Source: Cryptomeria japonica (lineage: Eukaryota; Streptophyta; Pinopsida; Cupressales; Cupressaceae). Taken from it: a stretch of DNA of 60,000 bases. Shown piece after piece: positions 21,693-33,399 of this stretch. How positions within the stretch are numbered: position 1 is the first letter of the stretch; the number at the start of each line of letters is the position of its first letter. The translations under genes were made by a program, and so were the position numbers. The stretch is from assembly GCF_030272615.1 (NCBI RefSeq), contig NC_081410.1, positions 139,108,849-139,168,848 of the forward strand, given 5' to 3'. The notes beneath the pieces are model-generated. The model saw nothing but the letters and a program-made list of their open reading frames with translations, had not been told where the DNA came from and made no database searches.

Positions 21693-22760
21693 GTGGAGGG
21701 CAAATGTAAAGGTCTTAATGAGCTGCTAGTTGGTGAGAAAGAGTTCATCAACAAACTCAAGGAGGGAGAAGGAGTGGGGATTTACATTGTTGTGAAGCCA
21801 AAAGAGGATAGTAAGGAGAAGAAGGTGAGCATTCCTAAAGAAGTCCAACAGGTTCTTGATCAGTTTGAGGACATCATTAGTGATGGAACACCAGCTAAAT
21901 TGCCTCCTCAATGTGCCATAAGTCATCAAATTGACTTTATACCCAAAGCTTCTTTACCCAATAAGGAAGCTTACAAAATGACACCGGATCAAAACAAGAA
22001 GATAGCCAAGCAAATACAAGAACTCCTAGATAATGGTATAATCAAGAAGAGCATCAACCCATGTGCACTACCCATCGTTTTGGCTCCAAAGAAGGGAGGA
22101 ACTTGGAGATTTTGCATTGACTCTAGAGCCATAAACTGAATTACTATTAGATATAGATTTCCCATCCCAATAATTAAAGACTTGATGGATTGTTTGGGAG
22201 GTTCTGAATACTTCATCAAGATAGATCTCAAGAGTAGTTATTACCAAATTAGAATAAAGGAGGGTGATGAATGGAAGACAACCCTCAAGACTACAGAAGG
22301 ACTCTATGAATGGCTTGCTATGCCATTTGGACTCACAAATTCTTCTAGAACATTCATGAGACTCATGAATGAAGTACTCAAGGACTACATTGGTAAATTT
22401 GTTTTTGTTTACTTAGATGACATCTTAAGCATATAGGACCTGTCTTGAGTAAACTATGTGATGAACAAATAACCATCAATTTGGAGAAATGTGAGTTTAT
22501 GAAAGAATAATTGGTTTAGCCTGGGTTTGTAGTCTCAAGAGGTGATTTGAAGATGGATTCCTCTAAGGTGGAAGCCATAATTAGTTGTCCCACACCTAGG
22601 ACAACAAGTGAAGTGAGAAGTTTCCATGGCTTGGCTCAGTTTTATAGAAAGTTCATCAGAGGGTTCAGTGAAATATGTACACCCATGCTTGAGACAATCA
22701 AGGGAGGTATGAGAACCAAGTTTGTATGAAAAAAGGAAGCACAAAGAGGTTTTGATCACA
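21693..22760 (+). pseudogene. Element C reverse transcriptase
   Basis: Blocks in order: [66 protein letters not shown] and the catalytic VYLDDIL near 22415. Just after the YLDD motif some 15 codons are missing and the frame changes. Homology then resumes ([20 protein letters not shown]) and, after more stops, continues with [16 protein letters not shown] (22610-22660). The enzyme would copy element RNA to DNA; the deletion and frameshift inactivate it. Confidence 0.9.
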
Positions 22761-23180
22761 TGAAGACAAAGGTGGGTACTCAATCGGTACTTATCCTACC
22801 AAGCTTTGACAAACTCTTCGCAATTGAATGTGATGCAAGCAACATAGCAGTTGGAGCGGTTTTGAGTCAAGACAATAGACTGGTTGCGTTCTTCAAGGAG
22901 AAAATAAATGATGCAAAGAAAAGGTATTCCTCCTATGATTTGGAATTGTATGCACTTGTCCAATCACTTAGGAAATGGAGGCATTATTTGCTACCTAAGG
23001 AATTTGTGGTTTACACTGATAACCAAGCTCTTAGCTTTCTTAATTCTCAAGGAAAGTTAAACCATAGGCATATTAAGTGGGTACAATATTTGCAATCATA
23101 TACCTTTACCATCAAGCACAAGAAAGGACAATGTAATAAGGTAGCTAATGCATTGAGTAGCAGGTTACTAACAGTGCAAG
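22761..23180 (+). pseudogene. Element C RNase H
   Basis: Open in one frame with LFAIECDASNIAVGAVLSQ, YSSYDLELYALVQSLRKWRH and FVVYTDNQALSFL, the Asp, Glu and Asp catalytic blocks of gypsy RNase H. These residues look intact. It is in the same frame as the integrase downstream. Confidence 0.88.
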
Positions 23181-24120
23181 AAGTGCAACTAAAAAGCATT
23201 AGAGTGGATAGCTTCAAGAATTTGTATGAAGAAGATGAAGATTTTGCTGCTGACTACAAGGTTTGCCAAGAGTTTGGAAACCATTTTCATAGTGAATATG
23301 AAGATTATACCTTGCAAGATGACCTTTTGTTCAAAGGAGGACATATATGTATTCCTAAAGGGTCTATGAGAGAAAAATTGATGCAAGAGAAGCATAATGG
23401 ATGCTTGAGTGGAGATTTTGGTTTGAACAAGACTTTGGAACTTGTCCAAAGATTCTACTTTTAGCCTAAAATGCAAAGAGATATCAGAAGATATGTGGAG
23501 AAATGTGTGGTTTTCTAGAGAGCTAAGGGTACATCTTCCAATGCGGGTCTTTATCAACCTTTACCCATTCCCAACTGGCCATGGGAGTGTGTAAGTATGG
23601 ACTTTGTGGTTGGTTTGCCAAAATCCAAATAAGGTTTTGATAGCATCCATGTTGTGGTAGATAGGTTTAGTAAGATGGCTCATTTTATTCCATACAAGGT
23701 CACTCATGATGCCAGCCACATTGCTCACTTGTTTTTCAAAGAGGTTATTAGGATTCATGGTTTGCCTATCAACATTGTGTCAGATAGGGATGCAAAGTTT
23801 ATTGGTCATTATTGGAAGAATTTGTGGCAAATATTAGGTACTAATTTGTCTTTCAGTTCAACCTATCATCCCCAAATGTATGGTCAAACTAAGGTGGTCA
23901 ATAGAACACTTGGGAATCTACTTAGATACCTAACAAAAGAGTATGGTCAAGCTTGGGATCAGATCATCCATCAAGCTGAGTTTACCTACAATGATAGTAT
24001 GAATAGGTCCACCAGTAAAATTCCTTTTGAGGTGGTCTATGGCATTCATCCTAGAGGATTTTTGGAGCTTAGAGATGTGGGAAAGATGGGATAGTAGAGT
24101 GGACATGCTTTGGACATGGC
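23181..24120 (+). pseudogene. Element C integrase
   Basis: The N-terminal zinc-binding part reads HNGCLSGDFGLNKT, where the second His (normally GHFG) is Asp. The core includes [20 protein letters not shown] and GLPINIVSDRDAKFI. The third catalytic position is in GQTKVVNRTL, where Lys replaces the family Glu, so strand transfer would be lost. Stops occur at 23464, 23517 and 23631. Downstream residues YNDSMNRSTSKIPFEVVYG match the J integrase. Confidence 0.88.
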
Positions 24121-24676
24121 CCAATCAATGCAAGAGGTTCATGACTAGGTTAGGACAACCTTATTGGACACTACTCAAAAGATCAAAGACAAAGTGGATG
24201 AGAAAAGGAAAGATATACAATTTTTTGTTGGTGACATGGTGATGGTTCATTTGAACAAGGAAATAATTAAGAAAGGTGTCCCTAGTAAGCTTCAGATGAG
24301 GAGGATAGGTCCTTGCAAAGTTTTGGCTAAGTATGGCAACAATGCATACAAAGTAGACTTACCCAGTGATATGGCTTTGTCACCCATTTTCAATGTGGAA
24401 GATTTGGTGCAGTGTAAGGGCACACTTCCAATAGAAGATAGCAAAGTTTTAAAGGTCTCTAAAGGACTTTCAAACCTTCCCTTACCAGCTGCACCCATTC
24501 CCCAAGGCGAGAAGGTGTTAGATTCTAGAATTTTGAAGAAAACAAGGCATACCACCTATATGGAGCACTCAGTCAAGTGACAGAACCTTCCAGAATCAAA
24601 GGTTACTTGGATACCTGAGGAAGACTTCTCTAAGCATGGAGTTCCATTTGCCTTGCTTCCTCAAGGAGTCACTTGA
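24121..24676 (+). pseudogene. Element C integrase tail and chromodomain
   Basis: VGDMVMVHLNKE and RRIGPCKVLAKYGNNAYKVD form the integrase C-terminal domain. SPIFNVEDLVQCKGTLPIED leads to a chromodomain-like end (EKVLDSRILKKT, YMEHSVK, then ESKVTWIPEEDFSKHGV) that stops with TGA at 24674-24676. A TGA replaces the Trp codon of the VKWQ motif. The feature places C, and J, among the chromoviruses. Confidence 0.85.
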
Positions 24677-24678
24677 CT

Positions 24679-24700
24679 TCTTTTCTTTGGGGGAGTATGG
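24679..24700 (+). other. Element C polypurine tract
   Basis: TTTGGGGGAGTATGG lies immediately before the LTR start TGCAGGATCA. Confidence 0.75.
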
Positions 24701-26254
24701 TGCAGGATCACCTAGTTTTCAGTCCAGTTTCTTCATTTGGTGTGTTTGTTATTATGATGGTTTGGAGTGGTAAATAAGAGTCTTCTCTTAACCCTTAATA
24801 TGTTCTTGTTATGTTTTGGTAGGTTGAAAGTATTTAGGACAATGCATTTGCTCAATTTTGGCTTGTAAGCCCTTGTAAGCCTAAAATGGCAAAATCTTGT
24901 ATTTTGATGAAAAATTCCTTGAATAGCATTGTTTGGCATTGGGATTTGATAATAAAATTGTTTTTAGTCATCCTAGATGGTTTGGAGGAGAAAACTAAGC
25001 ATGTAAGGCAAAAATGCACTTTATGGCAAAAGTTGTCAAAGTTGCTTGACAATGTTGAGCAACTTTTTCAATTTTTGAGAAAAGGGTTCGATAGGAAACC
25101 AATGAAGACTTAGCTAGGAAAATAATGGAATATTAAATCCCTAAGAATTAATGTAATGAGGTTGTTGAATGTCTGGAGTTGATTGGAATATAATTTCTAA
25201 CCATTTTTGAAGTTTTACATTGCATTTTTAAGAATTAGAGTAGCAATCTGTATCTAATGGGTTGATTTCATTGCTGTACTTTATTTGTTGTTTGTACATG
25301 TTATTGTAGTGCTCAAGGAAGCAATTTTATTAGTTTATTTGTAGGTTTAAATTGAGTTTTTAATTATTGCAAGCTCTCGGCCTGAGTAAGTGTTTGAGAG
25401 GCCCAAACATGGTTCCAACTTGAAGTCCTTTGAGTTCTTCTCAATAGCCCTTGGGACTTGAGCCATGGAACCTTTTTATAGTGTACATAGCTTTTATTTT
25501 TCTTTGGAGGTAATTGAAAGGCCAATGAGCATCATTTCCTAAGAGAGCTCAGTCATAGCCCAGTTAGGAAATGAATGAGATTATGCAAGTATTTGCAGGA
25601 ATGAGTAGGGTTAGAGTTGCAAAGTGTTTGGGATGAACAAGTGATGTGTAATAGAACATATGTGTGAGTTTGGAGGTGTGGCATATCAAGGAAGACACCT
25701 AACCCTTGGAAAAGGACCAAAATAATCACAAAACCACCTAAAACAAGCATTTCTTGGGTTTTATACCTGTACGGTCAGACTGAGATTACTATATTTAGAA
25801 ATTGGAAAGTACTTCCAAAAGGGTATCTTGATTAAAAAAAAATTTGTGTGGGTCTTTGGAGAAATTGGGAGAAAATCCATAAAAACCGGCTAGGTAGGGC
25901 TAATTGGGGCTCTAGGGCTACTAGGCCTAGAAAAAAGGAAAAGGAAGGAGCGATGGGGAAAAGAATCAAACCCTCACTCAAAAATTTGATTTCCCTTGCA
26001 AAACATCTCAAACACCTACGAAAACGTCTACAACCATTTGTTAGGAGTTTTAGAGTGTAAGGTTGTATTTACCCTTGTGAATCTCAACCTTGCTTGAGCA
26101 ACCAATCAACACATCTGGATTGGGAGAACTCTTAGAGAGTTGAGGTGTCTAAATCGGTTAGTAGACCAGATGAAAAATTAATAAATCCCACTAGGATAAC
26201 ACCTGACTTCCCTTAAACAAAGAATTAACTCTCTTTGGGTAGGACTCCCCATCA
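24701..26254 (+). repeat. Element C 3' LTR
   Basis: Runs from TGCAGGATCACCTAG to GACTCCCCATCA and pairs with 11808-13370. Short open frames on either strand inside it are not genes. Confidence 0.88.
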
Positions 26255-26665
26255 GGTGAGACTATTTGAACCATATGTGAGACTATTTGGATCGTATGAG
26301 CAACTATTTGAACCATATGTGTGACTGTTTGAGCCTTATATGCGACTGTTTGGACCGTATGTGTGACTGTTGGGACAGTATGTGTGACTATTTGGACCGA
26401 AAGAGCTAATCTGTTGTGAAACTTGTAAATTTGACAATTTGAGGTTTGAGTTTAAAATTTTTGTTGTATTTCAATGGATGATATCTTGAATTGACTAAAA
26501 GTGCATCTTTTTGTACCATAGGTGTGACTGTTTTGATCGTAGGTGCAACTATTTGGATTGAAAGAGCTAATCTGTTGTGAAACTTGTGAATTTGATAATT
26601 TGAAGTTTGAGTTTGCAATTTTTGTTGTATTTCAATGGATGATATCTTGACTGGACTAACAAACA
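26255..26665. repeat. 21-bp repeat block 3, right part, and two longer repeats
   Basis: Continues the array broken by C: units like TGTTTGGACCGTATGTGTGAC. Then come two copies (about 26400-26510 and 26555-26660) of the longer unit with GAGCTAATCTGTTGTGAAAC and TTGTTGTATTTCAATGGATG. The third copy is at about 11675-11775. Confidence 0.8.
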
Positions 26666-27640
26666 CAAAATTCTTGTCCCAAAGGACACATAAAGTGTAT
26701 GTTCAAGAAGCTTTAAATAAAGCCCAAGTTTTCACGGGTTTTGAACAATTGAAAAAACATCATTCAGTCTATTCTAAGGAGATTGGCTTCATTATTAATT
26801 CTTAGCCCACACTTGGTACCTTGTCAGCTCAGATAGCCTTGTCACCCCCTAAAGGATGCCCATGTTTTTGGCTTTGTGAGAGCTAGTGGAGTCCCATTAT
26901 GAGCCTAGCAATAAGGTGTCAAAAGGGGAGTGCACACATATGCTCAAGAGGGACATATAGTGAGTATCCTAAGGAGAGATTCTTCCCCCTCCATGCACTA
27001 AGAATTTAATAATGTTCGGAGGTAAACCGGGTAGCTTCTAATTTTAATTGGAACTAGTAAGGGATCTGTTCAGTGCGTCAGGGTATAAACTCAATTAAGA
27101 GGCCTCCCAACCTTGAAAACCAAGGTTTGATATGCCCGAAGGTACGGAAGAGAGCTATTCCTAAGAACTACCATTGACTTGATTTTCATCAAATTACATT
27201 TATTTTAAAGTGGGTTGGAGTAATTGGCATTGGTCATTCCCACTTGGGTTGTTCCCCTCTCACCAACCTTAATGGCTTTGGCCTTATAGGCTCCTCAGGA
27301 GGGCAGGCTTGCTAAAGATATGCACTATTGAAAGGAAAAGATGATTCTATCTTTCTGATCACCTAAGAAAGGTGAGAGAATACTTTCCTATCATCAAAAC
27401 ACATAAGACATGTTTGTTCATTTCCATTGTAATTAGTCTATGTACCTAATTTAACAAAAATAAGTGCAAAATCCCATAGCTGCAAACAAAGTTAGTAGTT
27501 TATATTTCATTCTTTGACGGCAAAATAGTTTATGACTCTGGTCTTTCACAATGAAATAAGTACCTGCAAAACCAATAATCTACGAATTAGGTTCAAGAAA
27601 ATGACAGTCTAGAAGCAGAAATAAGGAATGCAACATACAA
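26666..27640 (-). other. Element B leader, no gene recognised
   Basis: About 1 kb of untranslated leader between repeat arrays. It is slightly richer in G+C than its surroundings. I see no coding region, LTR end or RNA gene in it. Confidence 0.5.
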
Positions 27641-27649
27641 TATTTGCCA

Positions 27650-27885
27650 AATCAAGAAAAAACTAAAAATGCCATCAAATTGACCAACAACGCCGTCATA
27701 TGTGCCAAGAATGCTGCCAAATGGACCCAAAACGCTACTCTGCACACCAAAAATGCTACTCTACACACCAGAAACACTATTCTACACACCAAAAATGTTG
27801 TTAAACGGCCTGAAAATGCTACAGAACATACCAAAAATGCTAAGGTACAGATTGAAAATGCTAAAACAAAGAAAAACATAAAAAA
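27650..27885. repeat. 21-bp tandem repeat block 4
   Basis: Units such as ACCAAAAATGCTACTCTACAC, about ten copies with drift, open on both strands (plus: TKNATLH; minus: FLVCRVA). It has the same period and a similar unit to block 1 but lies at the far end of the B leader, near its primer-binding site. Confidence 0.8.
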
Positions 27886-28053
27886 CAGAGTTGAGAAATC
27901 TCCCAAAAATGCCATTGGAGGTGTCAGAATGCTACAAAAGAGACCAAGAACATGATTCAGGAACCCAAGAGAGCTAATCTGCACTTCGAAAGAGCTAATC
28001 AACCTGTCAATGAAATTTCCTGCAAGCAAACTTGTTAAAGATCAAAGGGTCTA

Positions 28054-28074
28054 GGCCTCACGATGGGCACCAAT
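28054..28074 (-). other. Element B primer-binding site
   Basis: On the minus strand TTGGTGCCCATCGTGAGGCC lies six bases inside the 5' LTR end. It starts with TGG as expected for a tRNA 3'-end complement, but it is not the initiator-Met type used by the other elements here. I could not assign the tRNA. Confidence 0.6.
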
Positions 28075-28079
28075 TAATA

Positions 28080-29124
28080 TGATGCTAAAAATGTGGTAAA
28101 TAGAAGGGTATACACATATAATGAGACAATAAAACATAATGGAAAGCTTAATTGAAAACTAAATTAAAGATGCAAACCATAAGCCTTCCTTGAAATGTCT
28201 CATTTTCCTATAATCTTGAGGACCTTGAAGGTGTTGGATTGATTAGCTCTCAGTAGAGAAATGACCTTCAAAGTGGCAACTCAAGAGTTGAATAGCTACG
28301 TGATCATGATTGATTATGCAAAAGATATGAAATGCATGATCTAAGAAACTAGATTAACATTCTATGATTAATCCAAAATGCTAATTACTAGATAATTGAA
28401 ATGCAAATTGCCTATGGTAATGATGCTAAAACTATGAATTAAAGGGATCCTTTTTTCTCGACAAATGGGGGATATTTATGGGAATTCCAAGGCCAAAGCT
28501 GAGGTGGCAGGAACAGACAGTCCAGATTTGATCTGAAGATATCAAGGGCCAAGTTTAAGGAAGTTGGAGAAGAGGCTGGAGGAAGGGACACTTGTCATCT
28601 CTATGGTGAAAAGTGTCAAGGAGCCTTGCTCATGAGAGGGAAAGTGTCCAAGGGAGGAGACATGTGGCAAAAGTTCCATGTGTCTCAAGGAGAGAATATC
28701 CAAACCATAGGAGGTTAGGATGTGCAAGATAGGATAGGGTTAGTTAAACCAAGGGTTAGGTGGAATGGTTGAGGTTAGAGGGTGGTTAGGAGGTGGTTAG
28801 AAGTTAGGAGGCATGTGGGTAATTTGAATTTAAAAATTCAAATAATAGGAAAAGGCTAATTAACTTTCAACAACTCATAAATTGATTTGTTTTAATTAAT
28901 TAGGGGATTAGAAGAAATGAATTAAATGGGGGGGAGGATTAATTAATTAGTAAAAGGGGACTATTGAAATGAACCTATTAAATAAATCCTTAGATTTGTT
29001 AATAAGTAGATGAATGGGAGAATCTAATCAAATTTCTAATGAATTCAATTAAATTGGGAAGGGGGATTAATTAAATAATTGTTTATTCAATTAATTATCT
29101 TCAAACCATTTTTATGTGTATACA
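28080..29124 (-). repeat. Element B 5' LTR (right copy)
   Basis: Pairs with 3999-5068, from TGATGCTAAAAATGTGG to GTGTATACA in plus orientation. It lies beside the primer-binding site, hence the 5' LTR on the element's own strand. Confidence 0.88.
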
Positions 29125-29617
29125 ATGGGATATAGTAATGTAATATTGTATGAGCAATCTTGATCGAGAGAATGCGAATGCAATATTTTATAGCCGGTCT
29201 TGGATTTTTGTTTAGAGGTTTGGGAAGAAAAGCAAGATACAAGTAAGGAAGGACATAGTGTAAATCGGTATAGACTGTGCTTTAACCGAAACTCATCCAG
29301 CATTGCAGATGCACTCTTAGAGTTCAATTTTTTTTTTGTAACTCCATATGTGGTGTTTGTAGTCAGTGAGGCTCCTTTTGTGATGAGCAGTGTGCTCTAG
29401 GCTGTTGGCCTTCCTGCATGTGTAGACCCCTATTATAATAGTTATTCATCTGGCCAGTGGATAGATATTATGGGTCTCCAATCCCACTATGGTTTTTCCT
29501 CTTCGAGGTTTTCCACGTATAAATATCTATATTATGGTGTATGATCTTGAGGTTGCTTCATTTCTATTTGTTGTTATATTATTTCATGTTTACCGGTTAC
29601 TGAATTGCATTGTTAAT
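29125..29617 (+). repeat. Element A 5' LTR, piece 2 of 3
   Basis: Starts ATGGGATATAGTAATG and matches 54900-55390 of the A 3' LTR, including GAGGTTTTCCACGTATAAAT (CAGG for CACG in the 3' copy). It ends in GTTAAT, the target duplicated by element I. Confidence 0.9.
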
Positions 29618-31117
29618 TGATAGTTCTGATACTTAATGTTAAGTACAAATGCCAAGCTAATAAGATGAGAGGGGGGGTGAATCATACAAACTTAATCTTC
29701 CATAAAAACAACAAATTCAACCTCGGTAACATATACTTCTGTAATATAACCAAAACTGCTAAACATGCAAACTCAAAAGCATATAAACATCATAACACTC
29801 ATAACACCAGATTTAATGTGGAAACCCAAATAGGGAAAAACCACAGTGGGATTTCAAACCTACTAAGAAATATACTGTTCTAGAGTATGCTCAGTTAAAA
29901 GCAAATCCTATTAAAGATTAGAAACACATTGCTAGATGTGACCCGGTTAAGGGATTTCCCTCAGATCTGTTAGGATCTTCACCTTGTTAGAAGTGACCTT
30001 GTTAAAGGATTCCAAACACTCAATCAGAATGTCACCTTGATAGAGGGTTTTACAAATAAGATTGTTAAGTCCACTCATTTAAGAGATTTTCTGTCGCTTC
30101 ACAAAATAACAGTAATAAAAATCTATCTGCAACTTCACATCTAAAATGCTAAAGTAGATTCTTATTTGCTCAATACAATCTAGTCATAGGACTTATCTTG
30201 TCCATCTGCTGGGCTTTATACTCTATTATTCAAATAGGTCTTCAAGCTTCTGAGCTTGATAATCATTATGTAGCATCCATGTGCATACACTTGCCCGCAT
30301 ACATTGTTTATCAACAGTTCCTTATTTATAAACAATTTGCTAACTGCTTAATCTCCTTGATCACATATCCCATGATCAATCATAGCAATCAGATCTTCAA
30401 ACTTGACCAGGTTCAATGTATCCTTCGATCTAAAAATGTTTTACCTTGCCTCGAGACTTGCAGTCCTTTCTTGGAACATGCACAAGGTTATTGCGGTTCA
30501 ATCTAAGTTGTAGATCTTCTTGCCGATTTTCCTTTGCCATAGATTCTTTAACAAACTTCAAGCACGTCATACCAATCATTTAATTAGTTCCAGCTCATCA
30601 CTTCCTTCATTTAATAATGCTTTTATTCATTCAATGCATTCTATTATTACTCGGTTGCAACTCGGTAGCCATTCTGCCTTCATTAACCAATAGCAATAAC
30701 CTTAGGGTTTACCGACTAGATTCCTTAGGGTTTGCCATCTAGGTTCTTTGCTTGGTAACATAGTATAGTATTAACCTTACAATCAATAACATATGTAGGA
30801 TATCAAAACAATCTAAACATCATGATCTCATCATTTTCTAACTCGGTAATAGATGCCCATTGAATAACTTATTCCTCTTCTTATTCATTATATTCTTTCT
30901 GTGTCTTTTACCGACATCTTTATACTCATCAAATCATACTTCTTAAGATATGGCAACATCATACTGAATTAGAAAATCAATTTCTTGACATCAATGACAA
31001 AATAATAATATTAAGACATAAACATCCTTTAGCAGTTATATCCATAATCATCAACAACCTTCTCAATATCCTTATTGAAATGCCAACAATCTCTCATTGT
31101 CTGTTATAATGCCAACA
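29618..31117 (-). repeat. Element I 3' LTR (left copy)
   Basis: In plus orientation begins TGATAGTTCTGATACTTAAT as does 35737. On the element strand it should begin TGTTGG, and there are two candidate starts, at 31117 and 31088. The outer one abuts the polypurine tract, so this LTR carries 29 extra bases relative to the 5' LTR. Short open frames inside (29617-29883, 30198-30506) recur in the other LTR and are not genes. Confidence 0.88.
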
Positions 31118-31141
31118 ATCTCCCCCTTTGGCATTGATGGC
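31118..31141 (-). other. Element I polypurine tract
   Basis: On the minus strand GCCAAAGGGGGAGATTGTTG crosses into the LTR, preceded by GCCATCAAT. The same string occurs before the 3' LTRs of A, E (one change) and D (one change). Confidence 0.85.
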
Positions 31142-31493
31142 AAAACCAATTGATTTGACCTAATTGATTTGGATTTCTGAAATGCTGAAATGCTCTCCCC
31201 CTATCATCAGTCTTCTCCCCCATACATTAGTCTTCTCCCCTTTTCTTCAGTCTTCCCCCGTTTGACAACAATGCCAAAAAGTAAAGAGCTAAAACATAAT
31301 TTCTTCCTGTATGAAGTGATTTCCTACTGTTATGTGTCAACTTGGTCTCGGTCAGAGCATTTTGTCTTCAATTCCTGTTCCCTATTATTGTTTCCTGCAC
31401 ACCTTTAGAAAACATCCTAAATTGTGTAAATCAACATCAATCCATACATAATATTCTGTATATTCATCAAATTGATACTTTCACCGAACTCGG

Positions 31494-31900
31494 TCAGTGA
31501 ATGGAAGATAGGGGTAGGACCCCTAACTTACTTCTGAGATACTGAAAAGTATCCCTTGGCAGTGGCTTGGTAAAGATATCTGCTATTTGTTCCTTTGTGC
31601 TAACATACTCCAACACCACTTTCTTCTCTTGAGCTTCTTCTCTAAGATAATGATATTTGATAGAGATGTGCTTTGTCTTAGAGTGCATAACAGGATTCTT
31701 TGAAATGTTAATGGCACTAGTATTGTCACAGAATATAGTTACTAGCTCGGTAACTTTCTCATTTATACCTTCCAATAGTTGTTTGATCCATGCTATGTTG
31801 GTACAATTCAATGCTGCAGAAACATATTCAGCTTCTGTTGTTGACTGTGAAACACATCCTTATTTCTTGCTAAGTCAACTCACTAATCTTTCTCCTAAAA
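31494..31900 (-). pseudogene. Element I RNase H
   Basis: The final pol domain. VSQSTTEAEYVSAALNCT, then FCDNTSAINISKNPVMHSKT and YVSTKEQIADIFTKPLP, the standard copia RNase H and tail, ending at 31494. Two stops (a TGA at a Trp position and a TAA at a Gln position) separate it from reverse transcriptase in the same frame. Confidence 0.92.
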
Positions 31901-33190
31901 AGAAAGCTACTCCACTTGTGCTTTTTTGGTCATCAATGTTGCCTGCCCAATCAACATCAGTATAAACTTTTAAATCAAAGTCCTTTCCTTTCTGATATAC
32001 TAAGCCATAATCTTCAGTGCCTATCAAGTATCTGAAAATTCTCTTGATTGTTGTCATGTGTGTTTCCTTAGGATCTGCAAAGAATCTTGCAACTATACCT
32101 ACTACATGTGCTATGTCTGGCCTACTATGAACAACATATTGTAACTTCCCAATCATGGATTGGTAAAGTGTCTCATCAACAGATGCAGATTCATCATTCT
32201 TTGATAATTTATAGTTAGTAGTCACAGGAGTACTTACTGGTTTTGAATCCTCCATTCCAAATTTCTTCAAGATTTCCTTTATGTACTTGGATTGAGTAAT
32301 GAAAATCTCATTTTTCATTTGTAGTATTTGTAAACCTATAAAATACTTTATTTCACCAATTAATGACATCTCAAATTCTTTTCTCATTTCATTTCCAAAG
32401 TTCTTGCATAAAGAGTCATTTCCATAAAAGATAATATCATCAACAAATATGGCTGAGATCAGTATTCCATTTTCATCATTCTTCATGTACATATTGTTGT
32501 TTTCACTTGTCCTTATAAAACCAATCTTGATAAAATAAGAGTGCAATCTTTCATACCATGCTCTAGGTACTTGTTTCAGACCATATAAAGCTTTGTTCAA
32601 TTTACATACCTGATCTTTATTCTTGTCTTCAACAAATCCTTCAGGTTGTTCAATAAAAACTTCTTCTAATATACCATTCAGAAATGCAGATTTGACATCC
32701 ATTTGATATACCTTGAAATTTTTGAAAGTAGCATATGCCAACAATGTTCTTACTCCTTCAAGTCTTGCCACAGGTGCAAAAGTCTCACCATAATCAATTC
32801 CTTCTTCTTGGACATAACCTTTGCGAAATAGTCTTTCTTTATTTCGACTGACCTCACCTTTTTCATTCAACTTGTTTCTCAAAATCCACTTTGTACTGAT
32901 TACATTTTTGTCCTTCGGTCTTGGGACCAGTGTCCATGTGTCATTCTTCTTGATTTGATCAATCTCTTTTGCAATAGCATTTATCCAATCTTCACTATTA
33001 AATGCCTCTTTCACTATTCTCGGTTCAAATTCAGATATCAGACATGTGTTCTGTCTCAGTTTGTTCCTTGTCATCACTGGATCATCCTTATCTCCTATAA
33101 TCTGACTGAATGCATGATGTCTTCTGACATACTTGGCTAATACAGGCTCGGTAGGCTCTGTATAATCTTCTTCATCACTCAGTAACTAGA
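31875..33190 (-). pseudogene. Element I reverse transcriptase
   Basis: A 400-codon uninterrupted stretch (33077-31875). Copia blocks in order are [70 protein letters not shown], the catalytic IFVDDII, and SMIGKLQYVVHSRPDIAHVV near the end. It would polymerise the element cDNA in the particle. The segment itself looks intact; stops lie before and after it. Confidence 0.95.
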
Positions 33191-33399
33191 TATTCTCTTC
33201 ATTTCCTTTTGCAATTTTCTCGGTAGGACTTGTTGGTTGAAAATAGACAAATCCTTCATAATCTTCTGGTTCCTTGGAGTTTCCTTCATCATTTCTTTCT
33301 ACAAATTCATCAATTTTCACATTTACACTTTCTACTATTTTGTTAGATGATTTGATCAGACATTTAAATGCTTTACTTCTAGAAGAATAACCAAGAAAT

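Larger units (their letters stand above)
11808..26254 (+). mobile_element. Element C: chromovirus (Ty3/gypsy) nested in B
   Basis: LTRs at 11808-13370 and 24701-26254, iMet-type primer site after the 5' LTR, gag, protease, reverse transcriptase, RNase H, integrase and chromodomain, then a polypurine tract. It is interrupted in gag by element D. Flanking 5-mers are GCTGG (left) and GGTGA (right), which agree at three of five positions, so the target duplication is decayed. Without D the element is about 7.8 kb. Confidence 0.88.
3999..29124 (-). mobile_element. Element B: Tat-like Ty3/gypsy element with RT deleted
   Basis: Minus-strand element in the A 5' LTR. Right (5') LTR 28080-29124, primer-binding site at 28054-28074, leader with 21-bp repeats, protease to integrase at 10190-6659, long 3' UTR, polypurine tract at 5069-5084, left (3') LTR to 5068. 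The target duplication is probably ATGGG: 29125-29129 is ATGGG and 3994-3998 is AAGGG, leaving two unexplained bases (CA) at 3999-4000. Its leader is interrupted by element C. Pol lacks the whole reverse transcriptase core, and the gag capsid is not recognisable. Confidence 0.85.

Noticed and set aside
27652-28029. Val/Phe-rich 125-codon open frame on the minus strand
   Set aside because: Again the 21-bp repeat (block 4) read through, without start context or homologue.
30198-30506. 102-codon open frame in the I LTR, repeated at 36318-36626
   Set aside because: Its repetition is explained by the two LTRs; it has no recognised domain and no similarity elsewhere in the window.
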